64,000 nucleotides of DNA from Nannobrachium achirus (lineage: Eukaryota; Chordata; Actinopteri; Myctophiformes; Myctophidae). Positions 32,496 to 44,078 of the stretch are shown piece after piece; positions within the stretch are counted from its first letter, which is position 1; every line of letters starts with the position of its first letter. The notes below the pieces were generated by a model that was not told the origin of the DNA, searched no databases, and was given only the letters and a program-made list of their open reading frames with translations. The position numbers and the translations under genes are program-made. Location: the NCBI GenBank assembly GCA_963921795.1, contig OY997650.1, positions 12,659,653 through 12,723,652 of the forward strand, read 5' to 3'.

Positions 32496-32985
32496 AGGGA
32501 CGGACAGCCGGTGGAGGTTTTGGTAGTAAATGCGACCTACGGTCGCAACAATTGAGTACTTTTTCCACCACTGCACCTGGTACCTGGTACTTTAGTGAGT
32601 GTGTGCTTTATTGTTTGTTTACTGTGTACTGTACTCAGCTGTACAGCTCTCATCCCACAAATTAATGAGCCTTCCAAATGGGAAATAAACAGGATTTCAA
32701 AATGTTTGAAAGCTTGTAGATCTGCAACTTTCACTATAGAGTTTTTCTGCAATAAAGACGTTTCGCTATAGGTTATTTGGGGGTACAGGGAAGTTTTAGA
32801 TCCCCTGTTTAAGGCGACTTGCACGCACCTGAGAGTTTCACGAGATTGACTTTTTATGCGCCTCGATTCAGGTACAAAAGCGGGTGGGAGTGTTTTTTGT
32901 AAGTTAATGGCACATTGTGCAGCCTGAAACAACTCAGCATTGCTGTCTGATAAGCACTTTGCCTGCAGTCAGTCGGCAACGTGTT

Positions 32986-33611
32986 CAAGGGTGTCGCACC
33001 AAATTCTGGGCCCTGGGTACAAGGATTCACTTCAGTTATTTTGTGCTTTAACTATTGAAAAATAGCAGATCTACAAGCTCGCAGCGCGGCACTCGGTGTC
33101 GCGCTGTGAGCTTGTAGATCTGCTATTTTCCAATAGCTAAAGTATAAAATAATCAAGGCCCCTCCACCTTGGGCCCTAGTAACTCAGCACCGAGTGCCAC
33201 GCTGCGAGCTTGTAGATTTGCTATTTTTGAAAAATCGTGAAAATGTGTGCAAGTCTTTGAATGTTTCAAATCATTCTAAGGTTTTTTGAAAAACCTATGT
33301 TTCTATGTCAGTGGCGCTCAAACCTTTTCATGTGAAGGACCCCCAAAATGATATATGCATATTTGGCCGCAGACCCCCCATCTCAAAATATTTAGTTCCA
33401 GGGACCCCCCCAGAAGCAAAATTTGAGTTAATTTCTTTTAATAAAAAATACATATTCAAAGATAAAGAAAAAACTGATCTACAAGCTCGCAGCGCGGCAC
33501 CGTGAGCTTGTAGATCTGCTATTTTCCAATAGCTAAAGTATAAAATAATCAAGGCCCCTCCACCTTGGGCCCTAGTAACTCAGTCCCGCTCCCCCCCTTG
33601 TGATGCCCCTG
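32986..33611. mobile_element. hAT MITE family C, composite with family B
   Basis: The ends are CAAGGGTGTCGCACC and TTGTGATGCCCCTG, with an exact 8-bp duplication AACGTGTT (32978-32985, 33612-33619). It holds a full core at 33055-33132, a half core near 33188-33230, family B text (CGCTCAAACCTTTTCATGTG, 33314) and another reduced core at 33470-33525. Parts of its left and right thirds repeat each other. Confidence 0.85.
33055..33132. repeat. palindromic core in family C
   Basis: Stem CAGCGCGGCAC, loop TCG, with one mismatch in the right stem. The arms extend to CTATTG and CAATAG. Confidence 0.9.
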
Positions 33612-33894
33612 AACGTGTTCCTGAATCGCGGCGCGGCCCCGCCGTTGTCGTCGGGGAGAGAAATGACTGTTGATACGTCTATACAAACACTGTGATTACT
33701 TTCCTCCCCTCCGTTCTCCCTAAGCTAGCATTTTTCTGTTTGGATGAGATAATAGAAAAGAAATGGCCTTCCTCAAAATGATAACACACACAAAAAAATA
33801 AAAACAAAAAGTGACCTTGAGTAGTTTTCTTGAAAATGAAACACCAGTGTTTTTTTTAAGACATTTAGCCCTAGAATTATTGAATGCTTTAACT

Positions 33895-33972
33895 ATTGAA
33901 AAATAGCAGATATACAAGCTCACAGCGCGGCACTTGGTGCCGCGCTGCGAGCTTGTAGATCTGCTATTCTTT
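33895..33972. repeat. palindromic core
   Basis: AAAATAGCAGATATACAAGC, a CAGCGCGGCAC-type stem, and a mirror arm GCTTGTAGATCTGCTATTC. Confidence 0.88.
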
Positions 33973-34309
33973 GAAAAATCATGATTTGTTTTAGCAATTC
34001 TTTGAATATATCTATTTAAAGATCGAACATTTGTAACTCAAATCTCTGCTTCTGGGTGGTCCCTGGAACAACATATTTTGAGATGAGCTTATTGTAAGTC
34101 GCTTTGGATTAAAAGCGTCTGCTAAATGCCTAAACTGTAAACTGTAAACTGTAGATGGGGTCAGTGGCCCAATGCCTGTAATTTTGGGGGTCCTTGACAT
34201 GAAAAAGTTTTAGAACCACTGATTTAGAGGAAGGATTTAGAAGTCGGATCAAAGATCAGGCGAAAGATATTCAAAGACTTGCACACATTTTCAGGATTTT
34301 TCAAAAGAA

Positions 34310-34372
34310 TCTACAAGCTCGCAGCACAGCACTCGGTGCCGCGCTGTGAGCTTGTAGATCTGCTATTTTTCA
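34310..34372. repeat. palindromic core, left arm shortened
   Basis: The left arm is reduced to ATCTACAAGCTCGCAGC; the right arm GCTTGTAGATCTGCTATTTT is complete. Confidence 0.85.
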
Positions 34373-34594
34373 ATCGTTAAAGCAGTGGTTAAAATCTAAC
34401 GCGACTCGGGCGCGTTCCAGCTCTTTGAGGGTTAATACATTATGGTATAAGTAAAAGTGAAAAACGTCCTCATTGGTCAGCAGAATATAAATGGATTATT
34501 ACTGTAGGAATTGTCGCTGTCAATCCGTAGTATTCATTATATATTTTTTTCTTTGTTTGTTTTTTCTCTCTCTCTCCCTGGCTGACACACACAG

Positions 34595-34616
34595 GAGGCG
34601 AGGCTATGGCAGACCG
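34595..34616 (+). CDS. pcdh15: pcdh15 linker exon 1 (22 nt)
   Basis: The exon lies between GACACACACAG, preceded by a CT-rich tract, and the donor GTAAGC. It starts with the G that completes ATG from the shared exon and then encodes RRGYGRP, ending in phase 0. With the CD1 exon skipped, the tail reads GD-M-RRGYGRP. Both splice sites and both phases match its neighbours. I do not recall a mammalian counterpart of this segment, where the tail continues toward PQYGSRRRL after GDS-type residues. Confidence 0.82.
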
Positions 34617-34767
34617 GTAAGCACTCTTATTGTCATTTTTGTTTATGTTATTAGTTTTCGGATAATAGATGCTGTCAGGACAGAGACCTTATATGTCCAT
34701 ATAAAAATATATATGTTTTTGTGGTTTTTTAATGCCCTACTTTGTAGAGCAGTGGTGCTCAAAAGTT

Positions 34768-34848
34768 AGCGATATAGTGATCTACAAGCTCACAACGAGC
34801 TACATGCTGTGAGCTTGTAGATCTGCTATTTTCGCTATAGTTATAACA
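34768..34848. repeat. palindromic core with CTATAG flanks
   Basis: The core GATCTACAAGCTCACAACG with mirror GAGCTTGTAGATCTGC sits between GCGATATAGT and TTTCGCTATAG, flanks different from other families. A family B-like CAGTGGTGCTCAAAAG begins at 34750. Confidence 0.85.
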
Positions 34849-34974
34849 TGTTGAAAGTGTGAGATTTGAACCCACAAGTGCTGACATTTTTACCACTGAT
34901 CCACCTGCTTGCTCAGGGGATGAATTGTATGATCTAAATGTCTCAATAGAAGAACAGGGAGACAAAATACAATT

Positions 34975-35395
34975 CTATAACAATATTACACGAGAGGGTG
35001 TGCAATATCGTCAATATAATCACACCTGCATTGCCTCAGGAAGAGCCCGAAGGGAGAGTTCCGTTGGCAGCGTAGAAGTGATTATATTGACATATCACAC
35101 ACCCTCTTGTGTAATATTGCGATTATACAACCGTCAACTTCATTTGATTGTAATTAAGATATTCGATAGAAATGTGTAATCTTTTAATGCCACATTTAGC
35201 TACTAAGTCCCTGAATGCCGCTAGCATAGTGCTGGGAGAGGCAGCCCGGCAGCTTTTTTCGCGACCAGCGCAGCTGATTTCTTTGATCGATGAAGCCGTT
35301 CCATAATGCTGGTTATCATCACGGTCACATGATTGTTTCAGCCAATCAGATTGCTTAGTCGATACTACCTGTTGTATAATCTACAATACGAAAAC
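34975..35395. mobile_element. palindromic MITE, AATATTACACGAGAGGG type, copy 1
   Basis: A hairpin (AATATTACACGAGAGGGTGT and its mirror) is followed by a body with TATACAACCGTCAACTTCAT and CCAATCAGATTGCTTAGTCG. The same body occurs in opposite orientation at 45845-46230. Confidence 0.75.
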
Positions 35396-35477
35396 ATTTA
35401 CATAGGGCCGCTTTAAGCGTGTCTGTGTGTTTAAAAACACGTGTTTTAACAAAAGCGATGTGATTAAAGTAGCTATA

Positions 35478-36293
35478 GTCAACTTTTTCTTGAAAAACGG
35501 ACGCTAAAATAAAAATATTGTTTCGAAAATATTCTATAAAAAAGATTAAGCTTCATATATGTGTTTCTATTCAAAAATGACCGTAAAATAATGATAAAAT
35601 AATCATTTTGGCCCTTGTCAGACTGACTTTGTTTACATCCCTCTTCTATTCTTTTATATGGATTGATTAGGGATGTAAACAAAGTCGGTCTGACAATGGC
35701 CAAAATGATTATTATATCATTATTTTACGCTTTTTGCTGTCATTTCTGAATAGAAACACATATATAAAGACGTGACGGACAGACTGACAGAGGGACTGAC
35801 AGACAGCCGGTGGAGGTTTTCATAGTAACTTGCGACCTAGTCTTCACTTTACATTAGGGCTCTTGATAACATCTACTAATGATTTATAGATATATTAGGA
35901 ATGTTTTACAAGGTATATACAGTAGATAGCTTGTAAATGATTAGTTACTAATCTACAAATAGCATATAAAAAAGCATAATTTTTTGTTACAAATGATTTA
36001 TTAATCATTTATGAATGTGTATAAATGGCTTATTCATGATTAGTTTACTACTTACTAATACCTTACTAATAACATGTAAATTATGTTTAAAACAGTTATA
36101 CATGTTTAGGTAAACATTTACAAATGTCAATTAACAGTTTGTTCATGTTTATTACTCATCTACAAACTGCTTATAAATGTTTATAAATTATTTATAACAG
36201 GTTATAACAAGTGCTACCAATCATTTTTTATAAAATATTTTCAAAACATAATTTTTATTTTAGCGTCCGTTTTTCAAGAAAAAGTTGACTTTG
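35478..36293. mobile_element. long-palindrome MITE with internal insert
   Basis: AGTCAACTTTTTCTTGAAAA on the left is mirrored by CAAGAAAAAGTTGACT on the right, with about 60 bp of matching arm. Inside lies a second palindrome (35540-35775, around GTAAACAAAGTCGGTCTGAC), then unrelated repeat. It is itself flanked by family A end text at 36295-36328. Confidence 0.7.
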
Positions 36294-36764
36294 GACATAC
36301 AAGGTTCCCGTGCGACAGCGACGGTTTATGTTTTATTTATTTGTTTCTGTTCATCGTGTGCCTGCCAAGGCATTTCAGTCGCCATCAGTGCAGTCCTTGT
36401 TCCCCATTATTCTTATCTATTGTACCTCGCCGCTCGATAGAGAAAAAAAAGAAAGACTAACACGGAATGACATCAAGATGAGATCTCAGAGGTAACACTT
36501 CTGCCACTGACATTACAGTTTGCCTTTGGTTTTAAAAAAATGGAGCCGCGCTTTCGCATTCGCCAATCTTCTATCCTGTCAAGTGGGTTCGATAAGTGTC
36601 TGCAAGCACTTTTTTTTTTCGTTCCCCCCCGCACAGAAAGAAAAGAAGAAGAAAAACAAACTTAATCAGGAAGAATATAAAGCAAAAAGATTTGGAGAAT
36701 AAAGAAGAAGTGACTATTTGATGTTGTGGCGAATATGTCGCTTCTAAATCGCCATTCAATCTAG

Positions 36765-36990
36765 CCTCGAGAAAAACCTTCTATGTCAGAAACGGTTCGT
36801 TTCGTATTTATCATTTAGAAAATTATTTAAAATAGTGAAAATAGCCGATCAACAAGCACACAACACCTCACAACACGAGGCGTGTGTGCTTGTAAACCTG
36901 CTATTTTCACTAGCTTTGTGCGACAGTCTTAGCAGGGCTTTACTTTACGAAAAAACCTACAAATTTGAAACCGACAGTGACGTTATACTA
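36765..36990. mobile_element. family A MITE, degraded ends
   Basis: CCTTCTATGTCAGAAACGG and GAAACCGACAGTGACG mark the ends. The core at 36830-36912 has arms GTGAAAATAGCCGATCAACA and TTGTAAACCTGCTATTTTCA and a shortened CACAACACCTC stem. Confidence 0.7.
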
Positions 36991-37256
36991 AAACGCTGCC
37001 TATACTAAGCCGCCTTTGCTCTGGTCTGACCCCGCCGTGTACCTCGTTTTAGCACACTAATGGATATTTAATTGCCTCGTATGTCTCTCATTTTTATCTT
37101 CCACCTTTCCTCTTTTGCTTGTTTTGCCTCCAATAACATTTCCAGCTTTCTCATTTCGTTGTGTAAATGATTCGGCGTGAGCTTTGATACCTAACCTTGA
37201 AAGAGACCCGTGTTTTCTGCATGTATGCATCTAGGAATATGAAGAGTGAATATAGT

Positions 37257-37946
37257 CGGGGATCCACATGCCCAAAAGCTCAAGGAATAGGGTAGGACCT
37301 GTGATTTTCTGCCACACTTTTTATTTCTGTTTTATCTATTCGTTTGGTCATTAAGGTCCACAGAATGAGAGGCCTGCTCTGCCAGAAACATCGCGAAAAA
37401 AAGTTATGGCCATTTTTATATTCACTGCCCCATGACTCCATATAAAAAAAGAAGAAAAAGAATCTGCTTTAAGTAGCATGTGAGGGGTCAAACTAGGGGT
37501 TCTTCATCATTCTGAATCCATTGCAAGCATTTGTTTTGCATGAAAACATTCCTTGGGCAAAATATTGGCCCCCAACAACTGTGAAAAGTGATGAGTCATC
37601 ACTTTTTTTTCCACTTTTCACAGTTTTGGGTGGCCAACATTTTGCCCAAGGAATGTTTTTCATGCAAAATAAATGCTTGCAATGGATTCAGAATGATGAA
37701 GAACCCCTAGTTTGACCCCTCACATGCTACTTAAAGCCGATTTTTTTTCTTTTTTTAATATTTCTAGTGGAGTCAATGGGACAGTGAATATACAAATGGC
37801 CATAACTTTTTTTCGCGATGTTTCCGGCAGAGCAGGCCTCTCATTCTGTGGACCTTAATGACCAAACTAATAGATAAAACAGAAATAAAAAGTGCGGCAG
37901 AACATCTCAGGTCCTCGCCCATTTTGGTGACTGGATCCCCGGCTAA
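37257..37946. mobile_element. 690-bp near-perfect palindrome MITE
   Basis: The ends are TCGGGGATCC and GGATCCCCGGC. Two arms of about 330 bp mirror each other closely, including ATGAGAGGCCTGCTCTGCC, GTGAGGGGTCAAACTAGGGG and CATTCCTTGGGCAAAAT, and meet at about 37595. A copy of the left end starts near 63875. Confidence 0.88.
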
Positions 37947-38245
37947 TAGTCTTTCTCTTTGTGTCGTCTTCACGGCCCTTCCTTTCATTACCTTTTTTTC
38001 CTTTCCTCTTTTCCTTCTGTGCTGATGTTGAAGCAGCAGCTGCTGAGGCCATCTCTCCTGAGACCCGAGGTAGAATTATTACTGCTTCTCTTCAGTCGCA
38101 GGGATGACAGTAATCCTGCTTTATGCTGTGTCCTCAAGGCAGTGGTTCCTCAACCCGTTTCATGTCAAGGACCCCAAATTGACACATATTAGCCGGCGGA
38201 CGGACCCCCATAAGAGAGGATTTCATGGACTACAGACGGCTATAG

Positions 38246-39193
38246 CAGTGATTCTGAACCATTTTAATTTCAAAGTCCCCCAGTTTGATATGCATGGACC
38301 TACACAGTAGTTGTATCCTCAGTGTTCATTTAACTCTGAGCGTGTACAAATTGACCCGTCAGCAGTGGCGTCAGTTCAGAAAAAGCTAAGGTATGGCAAC
38401 ATGACTAAAGGCCTGTCCATACTTTGACCGAAACCGCCGTTTTCGGTCAAAAGGTCCTTTTCTACCATAAAATTATATCCCTCGGGACTTCTGAAAAGCA
38501 TTGGACCGAACGAGAGTTCGGAAATTTGCACGTCGGAAAACACAACTCACCGAACATTTCGGTCGAAGTATGGAGAGGCCTTTAGACACCAGTCATGTTG
38601 CCATATCTTAGCAACAGGCATGATACATTTATTTTAAGAAGTACATTACATTTTTTCCCCTGTTTCTACGGTTTCTTGGGCTGGATATGGCAGCCTGGAA
38701 CAGTTGTTCAAGTGCAGCTAAACGTGGCATGTTAGTAAATGCGCCACAATTAAGAATAATGCATTGCACCTGTGCAGCTGACCTGCGGAACCTGGGAATA
38801 TACCATTTTGTCAAGATGGGGAGAATACAAGTGTGGAGAATATAATTATAATACCTTGTTAAAGTGACCATTTTGTTAAATTTTGCATTTGTAGTTATTT
38901 TACTGTAATTTAACAACATAATAACCAGAACAGATAGACAAAGAGACATTCATGGATTTATATTTAAAATTAACTTTTATGTTCATGTTCCCCCCTGGAC
39001 CCAGGGTATGGCAGCTGCATACCCCTGCCATACCCAATTGACGCCCCACGCCCGTCAGAGTCCATTTGTACACTCTCAGAGTTACAGACCCATAAGGGTC
39101 CATTTGGTTCCTATTTATCATTTGCCTGGGGACGGCCTTGAATCCCCTGAAGGACCCCATGGGGATCCCTGGCCCCTGCTTTGAGAACCACTG
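38246..39193. mobile_element. family B MITE hosting further elements
   Basis: CAGTGATTCTGAACC on the left and TTTGAGAACCACTG on the right bound the copy. Inside is a GAGAGTGTACAAATGGACC-type repeat, split by the hAT element at 38363-39050. Another family B start (CAGTGGTTCCTCAACC) lies at 38140. Confidence 0.7.
38363..39050. mobile_element. hAT MITE, CAGTGGCGTCAG type, with inner MITE
   Basis: An exact 8-bp duplication CCCGTCAG (38355-38362, 39051-39058) flanks ends CAGTGGCGTCAGTTCAG and CAATTGACGCCCCACG. At 38408-38585 a smaller palindromic MITE (GGCCTGTCCATACTTTGACC and mirror) is inserted. About 400 bp of its body recurs at 53811-54215 at high similarity. Confidence 0.88.
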
Positions 39194-39327
39194 CCTTAGG
39201 GTGACCATAAAAAATGATCTGTCTGTCTCTTTCCCTCTCTCATAATAGTTCTTTTTGATTTGTTTATTCATGTATGTATTTTTACCTAGTAAGTGCTGAC
39301 GTATTTGTCTCCTCCTTTGAAACGCAG

Positions 39328-39380
39328 GGATACGACGACCCGGGCCAAGACTACTACGACCAGGGGTATTACGACCAAGG
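39328..39380 (+). CDS. pcdh15: pcdh15 linker exon 2 (53 nt)
   Basis: The exon lies between TTTGAAACGCAG and the donor GTAAGC. In phase 0 it encodes GYDDPGQDYYDQGYYDQ plus two bases GG, which are completed to Gly by the next exon. The Tyr/Asp/Gln/Gly composition is low-complexity and strongly acidic-aromatic. The phases fit the exons on both sides. Stop codons close the frame soon after the donor, as expected for an exon rather than a longer frame. Confidence 0.85.
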
Positions 39381-39430
39381 GTAAGCCTCCATCACACTGT
39401 CCCACGCACGCACGCACGAACGCACGCAAG

Positions 39431-39864
39431 CACGCACGCACAGTGGTGAAAAGTAACAAAGTACATGTACACAAGTACTGTACGGTACGGGACACATTTT
39501 CAGTAATTGTACTTCTACTTTACTACCTGTCAACGGCAGAAATTGTACTTTTACTCCACTACAATTATTTGAAAACTTTATTTAGTTAGTTACTATTTTG
39601 TTTACTATTACAAAACATACATTACCACTTCAGCCCTAGGCCTATACACATTTCAGCCATTTGAACATAGCCGATCTACAAGCTCAACACAATTTGTCGT
39701 GATGTGATGCATTGTGAGCTTGTAGATCTGCCATTTTCAAAATATTGTATACATTTGAAAACTGGGACATTCAGCTAATGAGTACTTTTATTAAAGTACA
39801 TTTTTAATTCAAAACTTTTACTTTAAACAGAGAATCTCTAAAATTGCAGTTTTGATACTTTTAC
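39431..39864. mobile_element. family E copy with core
   Basis: CAGTGGTGAAAAGTAACAAA starts the copy, which contains TTTTACTCCACTACAATT. The core at 39660-39738 has an imperfect AT-richer stem (CAACACAATTTGTCG). Confidence 0.78.
39660..39738. repeat. palindromic core in family E
   Basis: Arms ATAGCCGATCTACAAGCTCA and GAGCTTGTAGATCTGCCATT around a decayed stem. Confidence 0.85.
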
Positions 39865-39868
39865 TTAA

Positions 39869-40330
39869 AGCTATACTATGTAACTTTTCCAATAACTCTA
39901 ACCCTAATCTTAAAATTGTCCTAACTATTAAATCGCTATAGCAGATCTAGTTTTTGAACATCCACTCCGTTAATTTCAGCCCCAAAAGCCTTTTCTTTAT
40001 ATGTTTTTTACTGAGCCAGTGAGCCGTGACAGGGGCTGCATTTCGCGGCAAAATTACGTCATCTGTATACGTTGTCTCCAGATCATACACTACCGGCCAA
40101 TCACAGCGCGGATCATACACTACCGGCCAATCACAGCGTGTCTTGCCGGAAGTAGCTTGCTTCAACAGCAGTGTTTACGCTGGTGTAGGAGTCTAGCCTG
40201 TTACTCCCCAATGCCTGGTCGCATAGGAACGTGAGAGCCCTCTACGGATGCGTATCGGCGAGCTGCAGGCGGTCGCGGTGGTTTTGCGGCCCCGTTCCGG
40301 TGGTCCGTGGCGACCCAGTGTTGTAGTGCT
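39869..40330. mobile_element. TTAA-type MITE, AGCTATACTATG copy 2
   Basis: TTAA at 39865-39868, then AGCTATACTATGTAACTTTT as in the copy at 14249. It also shares GCCTTTTCTTTATATG and CTACCGGCCAATCACAGCG text. The right end is not resolved. Like copy 1, it sits in a family E element. Confidence 0.65.
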
Positions 40331-40804
40331 AAATTTGGAAGTGTGGGTACTCCCCATGCACGCACGTGCACGCGCGTCAATGCGCGTGCACGCACGTGCG
40401 TCCGTGCGTGTGCACATAACGTTTTCGCTGGCTTAAAACGGGTCTGCGCGGCAGCAGAAATAGCCTTAGACCAGTGGTTCTCAACCAATAATTTGATGAC
40501 CGGATCTTCAGCCAAACTTCCCATGCAAAATAGCTCCACAACTGATATTTCCAATTAATTAATCCATTTTCAAATCTTATATTACCATCTGCTGTTAGTC
40601 ATGCTCATTTCAGCACGGCTGGCGAGCCTATTTCAACCAATTGCTGGGTCAGAACAACCTGAAAATATAATATCAACTGACTTGACTTGAGAGAAGTGTG
40701 GGCACTCCGTACCCCCGCGTCCCCCCCCCCCCCCCCCCCCACTACATCCCTGGCAACTTCCATATAGCTTTAACTAAAAGATATGAATACTTTTTTCACC
40801 ACTG

Positions 40805-40809
40805 CACGT

Positions 40810-40878
<69 letters not shown>

Positions 40879-40890
40879 CGCACATGCGCG
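40805..40890. repeat. CA microsatellite
   Basis: About 32 CA units, then interrupted CGCACACG/CATGCGCG units. A C run of 20 precedes it at 40721-40740. Confidence 0.95.
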
Positions 40891-41112
40891 CACACACACT
40901 CCCATGTCTCATCGGTCTTACTCCAATCCGGGGAATTTATCGATCTCCATCGGTTCATTTATCACGCGGCCATTAAGAGCTATTTATCATGAACATAGCA
41001 TTCTGATTTCTCAACGTTGAGATCCTTGTGGGATTGGAAGGCATTTAAGGGCAGATCCAGAACACAAGGCGATAACTGTTACTATACGCTTCCTCCCACC
41101 AAAGCAGTATGG

Positions 41113-41455
<343 letters not shown>

Positions 41456-41683
41456 ACTCCAACACCAAATGAGATCAATGACTCTTTGGACACCTGAGAG
41501 TACGGTGGTGTTTTCCTCTGGCTTAATGGATTGAGCCAGTTGTGGGAAAAGTGCTCAATTTTCTATTTATCTAAAGGTAGAGTAAGTGATATGTTTTGGT
41601 TAAACAAAAAGTTTTGTTGTTAAAAGGTTAAAGCACTTTATTCTGAGTGCGATAGAGTGTTTCAGTAACAAGAGTCTCCCTGT

Positions 41684-42153
41684 CAGGCACATGCACACAT
41701 AGACATCAAAGGGGGCTTGAGCCCTGCCCTTTTATCTGTCTGTAAAAAGTGCCTTCTCCAGACCATGAATGCAGTCTTAACTATGGTGAAAGAAATGCAA
41801 ATGTGCTCTCTCCGTGCCATACTCTCCTGAACTTGAATGCAGCATCTTATGTTGAAAGAACTGGCCTAGAAATCCATGCCGTTACGCCCCATCTCCAGTG
41901 TTAACTTGATTATGCTTAGTTCAGTGTGGCACTGAATTGTAAGAAACATCACAATTCATACTGTTATGCTATGATGTTTTCTAATAAAACTTGAACTTGT
42001 ATCACGCAAAGGAAATAGCCGACCTCCAAGCTCACAACGCGTCGCAGCGTGGCGCGTTGTGAGCTTGGAGGTCTGCTATTTTCAATATTTCCACCAAAAG
42101 GCCCTTTTAGAAATCCCAGCCCCTGCCTCTCTAACATTATCTGCAAGTCCCTG
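41684..42153. mobile_element. hAT MITE family D, copy 3
   Basis: The ends are CAGGCACATGCACACATAG and CTGCAAGTCCCTG, with an exact 8-bp duplication CTCCCTGT (41676-41683, 42154-42161). A short AT-rich insertion (about 41935-42000) precedes the core at 42012-42087. Confidence 0.9.
42012..42087. repeat. palindromic core in family D
   Basis: It shares the GACCTCCAAGCTC arm and CACAACGCGTCGC stem with copy 1 (9256), so this arm variant is family-specific. Confidence 0.9.
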
Positions 42154-42565
42154 CTCCCTGTCTCTCCAGCTCTTTGATAATAATAATCAGTAATATCAGA
42201 ATGATTTTTTTTTACTTTATTTGTCCATTTCGGGTGGCCAATCAGGAGAGAGTACCCATTCATCAGCTTACATTTTATAGTGTTCCAGTTCCGATGTTGT
42301 CTGCTCATCTCGTTGTGTCTCCACTTCGAATGTCACTTGTTTAATCTGTATCCAGTCTGAGTTCTCTCTTGTGATTAGATAAAATACGTGTCTAGACCTG
42401 AAAATGCTTTTTCTGTTTAATCAAGAGCTGGGGAGACATGGAGACTCCTGTTACTGAGTACTATCAGAATATAACACTAAGCTATATAACACTTATTATA
42501 TCACTTACCCCCCATTCAGAACAGGTACACATTATTGTGTATTATTATTTGATGCTTTAACTACT

Positions 42566-42637
42566 GAAAAATAGCAGATCTACAAGCTCACAGCGCGGCA
42601 CCGAGTGCCACGCTGCAAGCTTGTAGATCTGCTAAAC
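42566..42637. repeat. palindromic core
   Basis: AAAATAGCAGATCTACAAGC, CAGCGCGGCAC stem, loop CGA, right arm GCTTGTAGATCTGCTA. It is preceded by the TTCAGAACAGGTACAC motif seen at 8140. Confidence 0.88.
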
Positions 42638-42689
42638 ATCTTGAACATTTGAATTTTGGGTTACCTCTCATGTCCATATTCCAAATTTG

Positions 42690-42868
42690 TGTCTTCTCGT
42701 AAATCAAAACGCCCTACTTGATAACAGCGTCGCTCAAAATCATCAAAAATAGCAGATCAACAAGCTCGAAACACGGCGCGAAGCGACACGTTTTGAGCTT
42801 GCAGATCTGCTATTTTTTGCCATTTTTGAATTTGACCAAGGCTTTGTCCACACCCAACAGAGACGATA
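42690..42868. mobile_element. family A-related MITE with core
   Basis: TATTCCAAATTTGTGTCTTC and CACACCCAACAGAGACGAT are degraded family A text. The core (42745-42820) has a GAAACACGGCGCG stem. Confidence 0.6.
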
Positions 42869-42933
42869 TACATAAAGATGGCATATGTGAAAGCAGATAC
42901 AGTACATTATATATATATATATATGATATTTAA

Positions 42934-43615
42934 AACGATCCCTGACTAATAAGCCTTATATTTAAAATATTGCTTTGTAAATATTGCAGATATTTAAACT
43001 CAGGATTAAGTTGTTTGCACATGCATTCCATACATTGCATAGGGCAGGACCACATGGACATATGTGTCCCAGCACGGCTGACGGCTAGTCATTGAATTTT
43101 TTTTTCATTTTAATTTTTTCCATTTCATTTGAAAGCTGGGAATCATAGCTACAAAATGATATATTGGTTGTGGAGCCAACAGTTTTGAAGATATGGCTTA
43201 TAGAATGATGCCATGCTGAAATACTACTTTTGAGATATTCAAGTTCTAAATAAATTTCTAACCTGCAATGGCCTGCATGATCTCTCACATTAATTAAAAA
43301 AAGTCTTATTTACATGCAGAGTTAAGCTCTGGCGTTTAAGTGAAATGTAGCCTGATATTTATGAAATGCTTTTGTGACTTTATCACATTTTAGTGAAAAA
43401 AAAAGGTAATTTCAGCTGTGGTCTAAAGTAGTGGCTTCCGAAATGACTGCCCCTGTGTCACACTCAGTCACATATTATGACATCAACTTGCGACGGGAGC
43501 GATCCCTATTGAGTGAAAGATGTGCTATTTCTTAAACAAATTCAACATTTAACCTGTTTTTAATTATTATAATGTATTAGGCACATAAGGCTCCTTAAGG
43601 CGTCAGGGATAATTT
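42934..43615. mobile_element. TTAA-flanked palindromic MITE, CGATCCCTGAC type
   Basis: TTAA at 42930-42933 and 43616-43619. The ends AACGATCCCTGACTAATA and the inverse CGTCAGGGAT match the element at 63237. Inside, CACATGCATTCCATACATTG and AACTTGCGACGGGAGCGATC also match that copy. Confidence 0.75.
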
Positions 43616-44078
43616 TTAAGAACATTAGGCCTATTAGCATCATAATGCAAGTCGTTGATGCCAAAATGTGTACAATTTTGTACAAAAAACAGACATTTCC
43701 CAGTCCTGCTTAATGGATGGAGGGTGTTTTGGCTGCTTAATGGATCGAGGGTGTTTTGGCTGCTTAATGGGTAGAGGGTGTTTTGGCTGGTGTGTTCTTG
43801 TTGCCCATATGGTCTGTGGGAGGAGAGTCTGGAGCACAATACTGTAGCAGCTGCTGAGAAATTGTTATTCATTAAATGCTCCGGCTATGTGGCAGCGAGC
43901 CAGGTGACATGTTCCACTCTGGAGAATTAAAGGGGGGATTTCACTTTTAAAACACTTTTGGGGTCATTTTATAACGTCTAACTCAGGCTTCCGTGTGTGT
44001 GCAACCCAGACAGTTTTTTCTTTTAGGTTTCTTGGTTCAATATTGATATTCATTTTTTATGCCTGACACTTTATTTAA

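Larger units (their letters stand above)
33870..34375. mobile_element. B/C composite with two cores and a SINE tail
   Basis: Cores lie at 33895-33972 and 34310-34372. An inverted family B end (CATGAAAAAGTTTTAGAACCACTG) lies at 34197-34220. A teleost SINE 3' tail (GTAAGTCGCTTTGGATTAAA, GCGTCTGCTAAATG) with AAACTGT repeats sits inside at 34094-34155. Confidence 0.75.
34617..39327 (+). other. pcdh15: pcdh15 intron between linker exons 1 and 2
   Basis: It contains an element with a core (34740-34850), two or three palindromic MITEs, a family A copy and a triple nest (38246-39193). 35840-36230 resembles a teleost repeat (GATTTATAGATATATTAGG, GGTTATAACAAGTGCTACC). I see nothing recognisable in 36330-36760 or 37000-37250. 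Confidence 0.65.
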
